Below are positions 35,567-44,191 of a DNA stretch of 46,535 nucleotides, piece by piece (within the stretch, counting starts at the first letter, position 1; each line of letters opens with the position of its first letter). The translations under genes were made by a program, and so were the position numbers. Origin of the DNA: Myxococcales bacterium (GTDB lineage Bacteria > Myxococcota_A > Polyangia > Nannocystales > Nannocystaceae); NCBI GenBank assembly GCA_014240065.1, contig JAAZXR010000014.1:36863-83397 (forward strand), given 5' to 3'. Below the pieces are notes generated by a model. That model was not told the DNA's origin and ran no database searches. It saw only the letters and a list, made by a program, of their open reading frames with translations.

Positions 35567-35758
35567 ATGCTCGTCTGCATCTGCAAAGGCATCTCTGATC
35601 GCAAGCTCCACGAAGAAATTCGCAAGGGGCATCGAACGCTCGCGCAGATTCGGACAGGGTGTCAGGCCGGCACGGATTGTGGCGCGTGCGTCCAGCAGAT
35701 CCGCCAAATCCTCGGTGCGCGTGCTGGCGTGAGTCACCACGAGACCGCCGCGGAGTAG
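35567..35758 (+). CDS. bfd: Bacterioferritin-associated ferredoxin
   Basis: A 63-residue 2Fe-2S protein that reduces the heme of bacterioferritin so that stored iron can be released. The cluster ligands C4, C6, C38 and C41 (MLVCICKGIS and TDCGACVQQI) occupy the same positions as in E. coli Bfd; C32 is an extra cysteine. Two Fur boxes precede it, consistent with induction under iron limitation. The frame is open far upstream, but the start MLVCIC is fixed by the family. The bacterioferritin gene follows 230 bases downstream, so the pair may be separately controlled. Confidence 0.95.
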   Translation: MLVCICKGISDRKLHEEIRKGHRTLAQIRTGCQAGTDCGACVQQIRQILGARAGVSHHETAAE

Positions 35759-35988
35759 CTGCTCGTCGAAGCTCGTGGGGTCGCCGCGAGCGGTGATCTC
35801 GGAGCGTCGTCGCGGCGGCGGTCGGCGCCTGCCTACTTGAAAATAGATCTCAATATTCGCGTCGCGACTGTCCACTGGACGCGCGTTGATCGTCGAGAGA
35901 GAAACCGCGTTTCATCCTCGGGTGGGGCGCTCGAATCGTGTTGAACGACCCCTAGACGCCGGTGATTGTTGGCGTGCATGCTCATGGC

Positions 35989-36465
35989 ATGCAAGGTGAT
36001 CCCAAGATCGTCGAACTCCTCAACGAAGTCCTCACCGGCGAATTGACCGCCATCAATCAGTACTTCATCCACGCCAAGATGTGCGCCAACTGGGGCATCT
36101 TGGAGCTGGCGAAGAAGGTCCGTGAGGAGTCCATCGACGAGATGAAACACGCGGAGCAGCTCATCGATCGCGTCCTTTATCTCGACGGGGTGCCGAACCT
36201 CCAGCGCCTGTCAAAGTTGAACGTGGGCGAGACCGTGACCGAACAATTCACGGTGGATTTGGAGCTTGAGAAGCTCGCCATCGAACGACTCAACCGCGGC
36301 GTCGCGCTGTGTCGTGAGCTCGGAGACAACGGGACCCGAGAGCTGTTGGAGGGGATCTTGGTGTCGGAGGAAGAGCACGCAGATTGGCTGGAGACCCAGC
36401 TCGATCTCGTGCACCGCCTCGGGGAGCCCGGCTACGTGGCGGAGCGGCTCGGCGGCGTCGGCTGA
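35989..36465 (+). CDS. bfr: Bacterioferritin
   Basis: A 158-residue heme-containing ferritin that stores iron as a mineral in a 24-subunit shell. All diiron ligands stand at the canonical positions: E18, E51, H54, E94, E127 and H130; M52, the heme ligand, is also present, so it is a true Bfr rather than a non-heme ferritin. The start [15 protein letters not shown] fits the family exactly, although the frame continues upstream. In the 230-base gap after bfd I see only a weak A/T-rich stretch at 35837-35857 (TTGAAAATAGATCTC) that could be a further promoter or poor Fur site. It is convergent with the Cys-rich lipoprotein gene. Confidence 0.97.
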   Translation: MQGDPKIVELLNEVLTGELTAINQYFIHAKMCANWGILELAKKVREESIDEMKHAEQLIDRVLYLDGVPNLQRLSKLNVGETVTEQFTVDLELEKLAIERLNRGVALCRELGDNGTRELLEGILVSEEEHADWLETQLDLVHRLGEPGYVAERLGGVG

Positions 36466-36474
36466 GCGCGGCGC

Positions 36475-37473
36475 CTATTTGCAGGTATCGTCGGGTAGGC
36501 AGCCGCTCTCGCCCGATCCTGGGTTGTCCACGGTCCAGCAGCACGGGAATTCACCCGAGAGATCACAGGCGGAATTGGCCATGACGCAACAGCTCGGGTC
36601 GGGCACCACGAAGTCCTCCGGGTTGGGTTCTTCGAAGCCCCTGCAGTCATCTTCGCAGCTGAACTCGCAGACGAGAGCGAGCGCGGAGCCGTCGCCTCCC
36701 GTGCAGGTGGATTGGCAGTGCTCGATGATGTCGGCGACCTCGGCGAGGTCGCCATCACACACCTCGGAGGGGATGGCGAACAGGTTGCCGAAGCGATCGA
36801 GATCCTCGTAGCTCGCGTCGAGCTCACCGTTGCCGCAGCCGGAGCAGTCGGTGCGACCGTAGGTGCACGACTGCGAGCAGTCGGAGAAGTTCACCGTCCC
36901 GCCGCCGTAGGCGCCGAGCCCCGGAGGAGGCTTTAAGGAGGTGCAAGGGATCGGCGCGACGAGGGCGTCCTCCGAAGGGAGACACCGGCCGGTCATGAGA
37001 TCGCAGACGCCACCGACGCCGGCGCAGTCTTCATCCTCCTCGCAAAATACTTTGTACTCGCACTCTTCGCCCGGGTCGTTCAGGCCGTTCCCGCACGCTT
37101 CGCAGTTGGAGTAGTCGAGGGTGCAGGTTTGAGAGCAGAGGATCTCTCCGGAGTTGCCCGGGCACTTGGCGCCGTTAAAGTCGTCTTGGTCGCACGCCTC
37201 GTCACCTGCGGCGATGCCGTCGTTGCACACAGCGCACACGTCGGCGTCAGCGAGGATCTGGCAGGTGTTGGGATCGCACTCTGCCTTACCCAAGGGGAAG
37301 CCCAACGCCACACAGGCGGCCTCATGACCGCGTGAAATATCTGCGGGATCGCACTGCTCACCCGCCCGCGTATCGACAAATCCATCGCCGCAAGAGATGC
37401 TGCGCTTGAGATCGACGAGGCAGCCAGACGCGCTGACGAGGCTGCACAGCAAGAGGAGTGGGACGACCCGCAC
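36475..37473 (-). CDS. Cys-rich lipoprotein with myxobacterial repeat modules
   Basis: A 332-residue predicted lipoprotein: MRVVPLLLLCSLVSASGC is the signal peptide and lipobox (C18). The mature part has repeated modules of the form CGNG/CGDG-x(4-8)-G-E-x-C-D/E (for example SCGDGFVDTRAGEQCD, CNDGIAAGDEACD, CGNGLNDPGEECE, CGNGELDASYED and SEVCDGD), which match the short Cys-rich DUF4215-like or myxococcus repeats seen on many cell-surface proteins of this phylum. They may bind calcium or form a rigid stalk. The function is unknown. GTG at 37473 has TAGGCT 6 nt upstream. A small minus-strand frame behind the subtilase gene fills most of the 145-base gap before it but is not convincing. Confidence 0.82.
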   Translation of the reverse strand: MRVVPLLLLCSLVSASGCLVDLKRSISCGDGFVDTRAGEQCDPADISRGHEAACVALGFPLGKAECDPNTCQILADADVCAVCNDGIAAGDEACDQDDFNGAKCPGNSGEILCSQTCTLDYSNCEACGNGLNDPGEECEYKVFCEEDEDCAGVGGVCDLMTGRCLPSEDALVAPIPCTSLKPPPGLGAYGGGTVNFSDCSQSCTYGRTDCSGCGNGELDASYEDLDRFGNLFAIPSEVCDGDLAEVADIIEHCQSTCTGGDGSALALVCEFSCEDDCRGFEEPNPEDFVVPDPSCCVMANSACDLSGEFPCCWTVDNPGSGESGCLPDDTCK

Positions 37474-37479
37474 ATTCTA

Positions 37480-37485
37480 AGCCTA
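37480..37485 (-). promoter_or_regulatory. Putative -10 (TAGGCT) for leaderless mRNA
   Basis: TAGGCT on the minus strand ends 6 nt before the GTG at 37473. Confidence 0.45.
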
Positions 37486-37618
37486 GCAGAACGACCGGTC
37501 GATTTCCGAATCCTCCAAGACCATGGATCGCGCGCCCTCGCGCACCACAAGCGCGTTGTCGGGGGTCTGTTCAGCTATGCGAGGTTTGAGACCGCTCGCA
37601 CCGCGCTGGCCGCGACGC

Positions 37619-39532
37619 TCAAGAGTGGTGAATTGTGGGGTTGGTGACGCGAGAGATCGACGCGACGCGTCGCGCGAGGCCCAGGCACACGAGGGCATTG
37701 GCCGCCATGAAGGCGCGGTCCCATGCGGTCCCGCCGGGGACGGCTGTGAGGATCGTCGGGAGGACCACCGCGCCGTGGATGCAGACCGCGGCCCATCCGG
37801 CGCTGAGGCCGATCAGCCACGGGCGCAGGCGCGGCCGGTGCATGGTGGTCAACACCAGCGTGAGGGGCACGAGCGCCGAGAGCCCGAGGGCGAGGGCGAG
37901 GGCGGACATGTTGCTCGCTTGTGCCACGAGGTAGGGTGCGGCGACGCCGGTGGCGCCACCACAGATCGTGGCGGTCCCCATCGTGATCGCCGCGTGCAGC
38001 GTGCGGCCGCGAGACGCCCCCGCGAAGCCGAAGATGGACAACGCCGACACGAGCAGGGCGAGGAGCCCTCGCTCCGCCTGGTAGTCCGCGCCCTGGGCGG
38101 AGACCACCGCGGCGTGGGCGTCGATGATTCCCGCCCCGAACTCCTTGTCCCACTCGACCTTGTTCGGGTGGATGGCTGTCTGTTTCAAGATGCGTTCGAC
38201 CTCGGTGGGGTTGGTCACGCCGGCCGAGGCGATGAGGGCGGCGACGCCGGCGGCGTGGGGAGAGGCCATCGACGTGCCTTGAAACCAGAGGTAGTCGTTC
38301 TCCGCCGGCTGTTGGATCTTGATGGTGTTTTGGAGCACGCCGTCGGGGTGACCGTCGCCGTTTTTATCGTCGCGCATATCACCACCCGGCGCAGAGATGT
38401 CGAGGGCCTTGCCCCAGTTCGAATAAAACGAGCGCGCGCCTGCGAAGTCGGTGGCCGCGACCGCGACCGCGCCGTCGTAGGCGGCGGGATAACTCACCCG
38501 CGAGCGTTTCTCGTTTCCCGCCGCGCAGATCACCGTGGTGCCCTGCTCGTGGGCGTACTCCACGGCCTTCGCCATGACCCGCGATGGGAGCGGTCCGCCG
38601 AGGCTCATGTTGATGACGTGGGCCCCCTTGTCCGCGGCGTATCGAATGGCCGCGGCGATGCCAGGGACGCTGCCGCCGCCGGTGCTCCCTAACACCTTGA
38701 GCGGCATGATCTTGGCGTGGTGCGCGACGCCGGCGACTCCGAGTCCGTTGTCGGTCGCCTGGGCGATCGTGCCGGCGACGTGTGTGCCGTGGGCGTGGTC
38801 GTCGAGGCCCTCGGGGAGCGAGTTGTCTACGAACGTCTCGCCGTCGACGAACTCGATGCCCGCGAGGTCCGGGACCGCGCGCACACGCACGCCCTCCCAG
38901 TCGAGATCTTTGTAGGCGACGCCCGTGTCGATCACGGCGACGACCGTGCCCGCCCCCCGCGTGAGGGTCCACGCCTCGGGCGCCTTGATCGCGTCGAGGT
39001 GCCACTGCAGCGGAAACATCGGGTCGTCGGGGGTGAAGCGCGGTTTGTCGGGTTTGGCCGGGCTCACCTCGGCGAGCGGCCCTTGGCTCACCGAGCGCGC
39101 GTGACGGGGCAGGGTGTAGACCAACTCAGGCTCGGTCCCTTCGACGAGCGCGTGGTGATCGAGCTCGGCGCGGAGCTGCGCCAACGCGCCGATGGCTCCG
39201 GTGACGAGGTAGAGGTTGTCCGATTCGGCGTAGGGCGCCGCGAGCTTCATCTCGAATTCGGGAGACGCGTCGAGGCGGCGGACGAAGGCCTCAATCTCCT
39301 CGTTCGTCGCGGCCTCACCTTCTTGAGGATCGAGCATGTCGACCACCAGCGCGCCCGTGCCACTCCCCGAAGACACCGCCTCCGCGAGGGAGGGGAGGGG
39401 AGGCTCGCTCGCGTTCGGCGACGAGTCGAACGCGGAGGTCGGGCTGTGGATCCAGCCGAGCACGAGGCAGGTGGCGGCGAGGTAGCAGACGACGGCGCGA
39501 GGAGAGAGAGCGAGGGGACGATTCGTGGACAT
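37619..39532 (-). CDS. Subtilisin-like serine protease with multi-pass C-terminus
   Basis: A 637-residue S8 protease. An N-terminal hydrophobic segment (AVVCYLAATCLVLGWIH) serves as signal or anchor. A propeptide-like region follows (residues 60-165), then the catalytic domain with D202 in AVIDTGVAY, H248 in HGTHVAGT, oxyanion N340 in CAAGNEK and S421 in GTSMASPHAAGVAAL. The extended loop DISAPGGDMRDDKNGDGHPDG carries possible calcium ligands. The last 150 residues hold about five hydrophobic helices (GLLALLVSALSIFGFAG, ALALALGLSALVPLTLVLTT and others), unusual for subtilases and suggesting inner-membrane anchoring with the catalytic domain in the periplasm. A GGAG ribosome binding site precedes the ATG. 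Targets are unknown. Confidence 0.93.
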   Translation of the reverse strand: MSTNRPLALSPRAVVCYLAATCLVLGWIHSPTSAFDSSPNASEPPLPSLAEAVSSGSGTGALVVDMLDPQEGEAATNEEIEAFVRRLDASPEFEMKLAAPYAESDNLYLVTGAIGALAQLRAELDHHALVEGTEPELVYTLPRHARSVSQGPLAEVSPAKPDKPRFTPDDPMFPLQWHLDAIKAPEAWTLTRGAGTVVAVIDTGVAYKDLDWEGVRVRAVPDLAGIEFVDGETFVDNSLPEGLDDHAHGTHVAGTIAQATDNGLGVAGVAHHAKIMPLKVLGSTGGGSVPGIAAAIRYAADKGAHVINMSLGGPLPSRVMAKAVEYAHEQGTTVICAAGNEKRSRVSYPAAYDGAVAVAATDFAGARSFYSNWGKALDISAPGGDMRDDKNGDGHPDGVLQNTIKIQQPAENDYLWFQGTSMASPHAAGVAALIASAGVTNPTEVERILKQTAIHPNKVEWDKEFGAGIIDAHAAVVSAQGADYQAERGLLALLVSALSIFGFAGASRGRTLHAAITMGTATICGGATGVAAPYLVAQASNMSALALALGLSALVPLTLVLTTMHRPRLRPWLIGLSAGWAAVCIHGAVVLPTILTAVPGGTAWDRAFMAANALVCLGLARRVASISRVTNPTIHHS

Positions 39533-39743
39533 TGTTGGGGCTCCGGGCGCGTCGGACGGCGACCTTTGTCAGTATAGACGCCAACCCTCGCGGGGGCACG
39601 GACTCCAGCCTTGTTTCGCCCGTGGATCTGCTGAATTGCCGGGCCTGGAGGCGTCGCGGGGCGCGAAGGGCTCCACGCCGCTCGCACGTCCACCGCGCGA
39701 GCGGCAGCGCGGCGCCATCTTCGTGCACCGTGCGGCGGCGCGT

Positions 39744-40310
39744 CTAGTTCGAGCCGGGATCTTCACACGCCGTGGCGGCGGCGAGGGTGCCGGCGGCGAG
39801 TTGACAGCGCGCGACGAAGGCTTGGTTGGAGATGCACGCCTCGAGCACAGCCTTCGTCAACTGTGGTCGCTTCGTTCGATCTCCGGCGGCCGCGCTCAAG
39901 AACGCGAGGTGCGGTCGCACCAGCTGACAGTGGCAGGCGTGCTCTTCCGTAGGTGACTGCGACAAGTTGATGCAGCCCGTGAGCTGCCTGGCGATGTCGG
40001 GGGCGGGATCGAGGAGGCACCAGCGCTGCTGCATGGCCTGTTGGGCGGCGGCGGCGAGGGTGGATGCCTCCGGTCTCGGCGTGACCACGCGGCCTTGCGC
40101 GGCGTCGATGGCTCGGCTGATCCACCCGCGGGTGCATCGCGCGTCGTCGTGGCTCATGCGGTCGATGGCGTTCACCACGGCGGGGGCGTACATGCCGCTG
40201 GGATCCCCGGCGTCGATGGGTGTCTCGCCAGGTGCGGACCCACGGCAGGCGACGCTTACGGCGAGGCCGCCGAGCATGCTCCACAAGAAGAGGGAGCGCG
40301 ATCTGTTCAT
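39744..40310 (-). CDS. Small Cys-containing lipoprotein
   Basis: A 188-residue predicted lipoprotein. MNRSRSLFLWSMLGGLAV leads into lipobox VSVAC (C22). The mature part is mainly helical with paired cysteines (DARCTRGW, QRWCLLD, TGCINLS, HACHCQLV, EACISNQ, VARCQLA, ATACED), so it is probably disulfide-bonded in the periplasm or at the surface. No known family. The frame runs 66 codons further upstream but the signal peptide marks the start at 40310. The 211-base gap on its right side (39533-39743) shows only an 8-bp inverted repeat (CCGCTCGC/GCGAGCGG, 39678-39704) without a T-run. Confidence 0.72.
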   Translation of the reverse strand: MNRSRSLFLWSMLGGLAVSVACRGSAPGETPIDAGDPSGMYAPAVVNAIDRMSHDDARCTRGWISRAIDAAQGRVVTPRPEASTLAAAAQQAMQQRWCLLDPAPDIARQLTGCINLSQSPTEEHACHCQLVRPHLAFLSAAAGDRTKRPQLTKAVLEACISNQAFVARCQLAAGTLAAATACEDPGSN

Positions 40311-40778
40311 CCGTCGCACTGCTCTTGTTATGTAGACTCCCCGACGCGCCATGACCGTCCTAATCATGGACATCGGGGGCTCTGCGTGAAAACAGCGCAG
40401 CGGAACATCGCTCGCCCGGTGTCGAGAACGCGTCAAGAGCGCGATTTTGGCGACAGCGGGCGCCAATATCGGCCCGGCGGAGTGGGGGGCGCCGTCTGCG
40501 CTTTGCACGCAGCGGGGGCCTTGGTGATCGTGGGTGGCCGGGTCGGCGCAGACGTCGGCGCGCGAAGCTGGCGATTTACGGGCGGTCGCGGCGGCATGTG
40601 GAGCGTCGACGGAGCCGTCGAACCCGCGGCATGTTGGGTGTGTTCGTCACGCGACCGCGGGCGCGCGGGGCTGCCGACTCGGCGAACGCCGCCGACCACC
40701 TCGCGGCCGTGACCGCTGGTGTCGATTCGAGCGTCCTGAACCCTCGCCGACCTCGCATCCTTCGCGGTCTTTTTTGAG
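40311..40778. other. Gene-free stretch before the tRNA
   Basis: About 470 bases with no convincing gene. Open frames on both strands are Arg/Gly/Pro-rich and lack start signals, and one plus-strand frame simply runs through the tRNA. The left end should contain the promoter of the minus-strand lipoprotein gene, but no clear element was found; TACATA about 20 nt before its ATG is the nearest. Confidence 0.5.
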
Positions 40779-40806
40779 TTGTGCTCGGCCTTGGAGCCTG
40801 TACTAT
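40779..40806 (+). promoter_or_regulatory. Promoter of tRNA-Arg
   Basis: TTGTGC at 40779-40784 and TACTAT at 40801-40806 are separated by 16 bases. The -10 ends 9 nt before the first base of the tRNA, so only a very short 5' leader would need trimming by RNase P. Confidence 0.6.
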
Positions 40807-40815
40807 CCCCGTCAC

Positions 40816-40892
40816 GCGCTCGTAGCTCAGCTGGATAGAGCACCAGGCTTCGAACCTGGGTGTCGGAGGTTCAAGTCCTTCCGGGCGCGCCA
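40816..40892 (+). tRNA. tRNA-Arg, anticodon UCG
   Basis: A 77-nt cloverleaf. The acceptor GCGCTCG pairs with CGGGCGC (one G-U), the D-arm is GCTC/GAGC, the anticodon stem CCAGG/CCTGG encloses the loop CTTCGAA with anticodon TCG, and the T-arm has TTCAAGT. Discriminator G and an encoded CCA end it. It reads CGA and possibly other CGN arginine codons. The variable loop is short (class I). Confidence 0.96.
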
Positions 40893-40948
40893 TTTGTTGT
40901 AGGTGTTCGCCGTGATATTGTGGGCGGCCATCGAAGATCGAGGTTGTC

Positions 40949-42223
40949 ATGGATCGTCTGTTCGCATTGATCACAGCCGCCGTCCTCGCCGGCGGATGCG
41001 CGCCCGCCACCCTCAGGGATCCATCCTCAGTCTCGGGTGCGGCCAGTGATCCTCTTGAGCGGTGGCCCGCGGACGAACTCCCCAACGGTGTCATGGCGTC
41101 GTGCAAGGTGGTGAACGACGAACACCGTGCGGATGGTGGAACCGCAGACGTGCAGACGACGATGATCGAAGCGAGCGACGGCGCGTTTGGGATCATGCTC
41201 CCGCGTGCTGAGGATTGGCAACTCCAGTGTGATCCGCAGCATCTATTGTGGGCGTTCTCCAAGTCCCAGCGCATGCAGCTCACAGTGAACCCGCACCAGC
41301 TCGACCCTCAAGAAAGCAGCGAGCCCGAGCTGTACCTGACGCTCCTCGCACACAAGGTGATCCAGGGGCTGCAATCACACGGCGTCGTCGCATCGGACGT
41401 GGAACTCACAAAATTGCCAGATCCGGAGGTCTATCTGATGGAGATGGAACTCTCCGCTCCAGCGGGAGAGCAGTGGCCGCTCTTCCCACAACACAGCATC
41501 TTCACCACGAGAGCAGGGCCGGGGGACACGATGTTGGACGCACACCTCACCACCTATCATCGCGACCCAGACGAGCGACGATCGCTACGGTCCACCGCGC
41601 AATTTGTCCTGGGTAGCTTCGCGACCCCCGAGATGCTCGCGAAGTGGGAGCTGAAGAGACTCTTGATCGCGACCGCAGATCCAGCCGTCGCGCAGGACGT
41701 GAACGACGAGGTTATCGACAAAGTTCAGGGCGGGCTCGGATGCGAGCGCGGCTCCGTCGCACGGTATTGTGAGGCGCTCGCGGATTTCAAGGGGGCGAAG
41801 GCGCTCGACCCGAATACCGCCGCGGTATGGGCCGGCACTCGGCTTGTCTTCGCGCCCGCCGCCGCGCCGAAGGTGAGTGATTCGATGGGGGAGGACGTGC
41901 GCTATTTCCGTGTGAGCGGGCAGCGGGCATCGACCGGCTCGGTGTCGCCATCCAACGAGTCCGAGGCGAAGGAATTGGGCGCGATCGTGGAGCAGATGAA
42001 GGTGGGTCGCGCCCCCAACCCCGACTCGGAATTGATGAAGTATTTACGCTCGTCTCTGCCAATTGAATCCAGCGCGGTCGCGCGAGCAGGAGGGAGCCTC
42101 TCGTTTTCACGCCTCGGAGGAGAATTTCGCGTGTTCGTGCGTGAAAATGAGCGAGAAGTGCTCGTGGTCGAACTCTACAGTGATGGTAGCGCGGTCGCGG
42201 TGGGCATCTTTCCCAAGCGATAG
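40949..42223 (+). CDS. Lipoprotein of unknown function
   Basis: A 424-residue predicted lipoprotein: MDRLFALITAAVLAGGC gives lipobox LAGGC (C17). The mature protein contains amphipathic strands and helices (ELYLTLLAHKVIQGLQSHGV, STAQFVLGSFATPEMLAKW) and ends in beta strands (GGEFRVFVRENEREVLVVELY). No family is recognised. A GAGG ribosome binding site precedes the ATG, and TATTGT at 40916-40921 is a plausible -10 with a leader of about 20 nt, so it is one of the conventionally led genes. It lies behind the tRNA but has its own promoter. Confidence 0.75.
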   Translation: MDRLFALITAAVLAGGCAPATLRDPSSVSGAASDPLERWPADELPNGVMASCKVVNDEHRADGGTADVQTTMIEASDGAFGIMLPRAEDWQLQCDPQHLLWAFSKSQRMQLTVNPHQLDPQESSEPELYLTLLAHKVIQGLQSHGVVASDVELTKLPDPEVYLMEMELSAPAGEQWPLFPQHSIFTTRAGPGDTMLDAHLTTYHRDPDERRSLRSTAQFVLGSFATPEMLAKWELKRLLIATADPAVAQDVNDEVIDKVQGGLGCERGSVARYCEALADFKGAKALDPNTAAVWAGTRLVFAPAAAPKVSDSMGEDVRYFRVSGQRASTGSVSPSNESEAKELGAIVEQMKVGRAPNPDSELMKYLRSSLPIESSAVARAGGSLSFSRLGGEFRVFVRENEREVLVVELYSDGSAVAVGIFPKR

Positions 42224-42271
42224 CGCGGTGACGCGTAGCTCGCGCCGCCGCTCGCCCCCTCGTGCCCGCGG

Positions 42272-44191
42272 CTAGCGACTGCCGCGGACGACTCGACCGC
42301 CGACGTAGGCGACCTCGAGATGACGCGAGGGGATCAGCACGGAGAATCGGCTGCCGCTGCCCTTGGGATTGTCTTGCAAGGTCACGTCGCCGCCGACCTC
42401 GCGCAGCCGCTCTCGAGCGGCGTCGAGGCCGACCCCGCGTCCGCTGATGTCGGTCGCCAGTTCGCGCGTAGAGAATCCGGGCGCGAACACGAGCTGTCGG
42501 ATCTCGTTGGGGCTGATATCGGCGTCCTCGGTGATCAAGCCTCGCTCTCGTCCTCGGCGCGCGAGGATCTCAAGATTGATCCCCTTGCCATCGTCATCCA
42601 CCGCGATCTGGAGACACTTCGTCGCGTTGTCGTAGCTCAGCGACATGGAGACGGCGCCCATGGGATCCTTGCCCGCGCTTTCGCGCTCCGACGAGGATTC
42701 GATGCCGTGGTCCAAGGCGTTCCGGATGCCGTGGGTCATGGCGTCCAGCACAGATTGCGCGACGGCGCTCGGCATGTACACGTCGTTGCGCGTGGATGGA
42801 ATGCCATGGAACGCGATCGTTTTCTCGAGGCGCTCGGCCAGGTGATGGCTCATGGATTCGAGGGGAGAGAGCGTGCGGAGGAGGCTGACGTTCTCGGCGC
42901 GGAGCGCCCCGCTGAGCAGGGAGCGAGCGTCCGCGAGCATCTCGACGGGGCCTTGATTCTCGAAGTTGCCGAGCATGTCAGAGAGCAGCTCGAGCGTCGC
43001 GGTCGTCGCGTCGTCTTCGGAGCTCCCCGCGATCTGTTGTTTGACGTCGACGATGCTGTTGAAGTGCTTTTGTAGCGCGTCGAGGTGCTCCCCAATTTTC
43101 GCGAGGTCGCTCTCTGCTTCGAGCACCGCGTACTCGGTGACGTGGGCGTGCTCGGAGAGCTCTTCGAATTTAAGCAGCTTGCTGTTGCCCTTGATGGTGT
43201 GGAGCGCTCTCATCAGGAGGATCCGATCCTTGTCACTGAGGGATCCAGCCGTGGCGGCGGCCCCGTAGATCGCGCGAATTTGTTCGATGCGGTCGGTTTC
43301 GGAGCGAAAGAACATCTCTCGCACCTGACGGTCGCCCTCGGACAGCGCGATGACGATGGAGGCTCTCCGATTCGCGACCTCCGCCGCTGTTCGGAGGGCG
43401 CGCAGCTCGGTGATGTCGCTGACGATGAACAGGACGCGATAGATCAGCCCCGCGTCATCAAGCAAGGGGGCGTAGCGGAGCTGGAACAGACGAGGAGGAC
43501 CCGACGGGTCGGCTCCAGGCGGCCGGTATTCGACGTTCTCCATGAACACGTGGTCGTTGAAATACCAGGCGAACTCCTCCTCGCCGAAGGCGGTGGACAT
43601 GGCGGCGAGGTGCAGTTGAAAGGCGTCGTGACTCTCGTCGAATTCCCCGAACAACAGGTGATTGGCGTCGACGCCGTTGAGGTCGTCGAGCTGGAAGATC
43701 CGCTCGCAGGACTTGGAGAAGAGCGGCTGGATGACGAAGTCCTTGTCCACCATGAACACGGCGTCGACCAGGGTGTTCAGGATGCGCTCGAGCAGCGCCC
43801 GCTGCTCACGTTCCGCGGCGGCCTCGCGGCTGGACTGGGCCAAGGCCTCTTGGGTTTCACCGTGGGGACGAGCGACGAGGATGAAGTAGGTTTCGCCGCC
43901 GAGCTCCACCCGTTTGCCGCTGGTGAGACATCCGATGGAGCGGCCGTCCGCGTGGCGCAGCAGCATGGTGAGCTCCATGACCTCGTCTTGGTCTTCGAAC
44001 ACAGAGTCGATGCCAAGCATGCTGAGCATCTCGCCATCGCCGAACAGGTCGTCGATGTCGGTGTCGACCAACGAATCAGGCTCAAACCCCAAGATCTTGT
44101 GGAAACCACGGCTCGCGCGGACGACAACACCGTTCTCACGGGTGACCAATACGAGGTCGGGGAGATTTTCGAGAATGGATTGCCAGTTCAT
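42272..44191 (-). CDS. PAS-PAS-HPt histidine kinase, CheA-like without CheW domain
   Basis: A 639-residue cytoplasmic kinase from the ATG at 44191. Two PAS-like domains occupy about 1-110 (ILENLPDLVLVTRENGVVVRAS) and 135-265 (ERILNTLVDAVFMVDKDFVI, YRVLFIVSDITELRAL). An HPt domain follows with the phospho-accepting H331 in MRALHTIKGNSKLL, as in CheA P1. The ATPase has the CheA-type N box VLDAMTHGIRNALDHGIESS, the G1 box DDDGKGI, FAPGFSTRE and the G2 box SGRGVGLDAARE. The protein ends right after the ATPase, so the CheW-binding P5 domain is missing; PAS input replaces receptor coupling. ATG at 44305 (38 codons upstream) is the alternative start. Partner response regulators are not nearby. Confidence 0.9.
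   Translation of the reverse strand: MNWQSILENLPDLVLVTRENGVVVRASRGFHKILGFEPDSLVDTDIDDLFGDGEMLSMLGIDSVFEDQDEVMELTMLLRHADGRSIGCLTSGKRVELGGETYFILVARPHGETQEALAQSSREAAAEREQRALLERILNTLVDAVFMVDKDFVIQPLFSKSCERIFQLDDLNGVDANHLLFGEFDESHDAFQLHLAAMSTAFGEEEFAWYFNDHVFMENVEYRPPGADPSGPPRLFQLRYAPLLDDAGLIYRVLFIVSDITELRALRTAAEVANRRASIVIALSEGDRQVREMFFRSETDRIEQIRAIYGAAATAGSLSDKDRILLMRALHTIKGNSKLLKFEELSEHAHVTEYAVLEAESDLAKIGEHLDALQKHFNSIVDVKQQIAGSSEDDATTATLELLSDMLGNFENQGPVEMLADARSLLSGALRAENVSLLRTLSPLESMSHHLAERLEKTIAFHGIPSTRNDVYMPSAVAQSVLDAMTHGIRNALDHGIESSSERESAGKDPMGAVSMSLSYDNATKCLQIAVDDDGKGINLEILARRGRERGLITEDADISPNEIRQLVFAPGFSTRELATDISGRGVGLDAARERLREVGGDVTLQDNPKGSGSRFSVLIPSRHLEVAYVGGRVVRGSR

Noticed and set aside
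37483-37698. Small minus-strand frame between the subtilase and Cys-rich lipoprotein genes
   Set aside because: Its C-terminal half looks protein-like, but the only start lies inside the subtilase gene and no ribosome binding site or TANNNT precedes a start outside it.
39678-39704. Inverted repeat behind the small lipoprotein region
   Set aside because: 8-bp stem with a 11-nt loop and no T-run on either side, so not a terminator; chance in GC-rich DNA is likely.
40534-40902. Frame running through the tRNA gene
   Set aside because: The tail is the translated tRNA-Arg, a common artefact.
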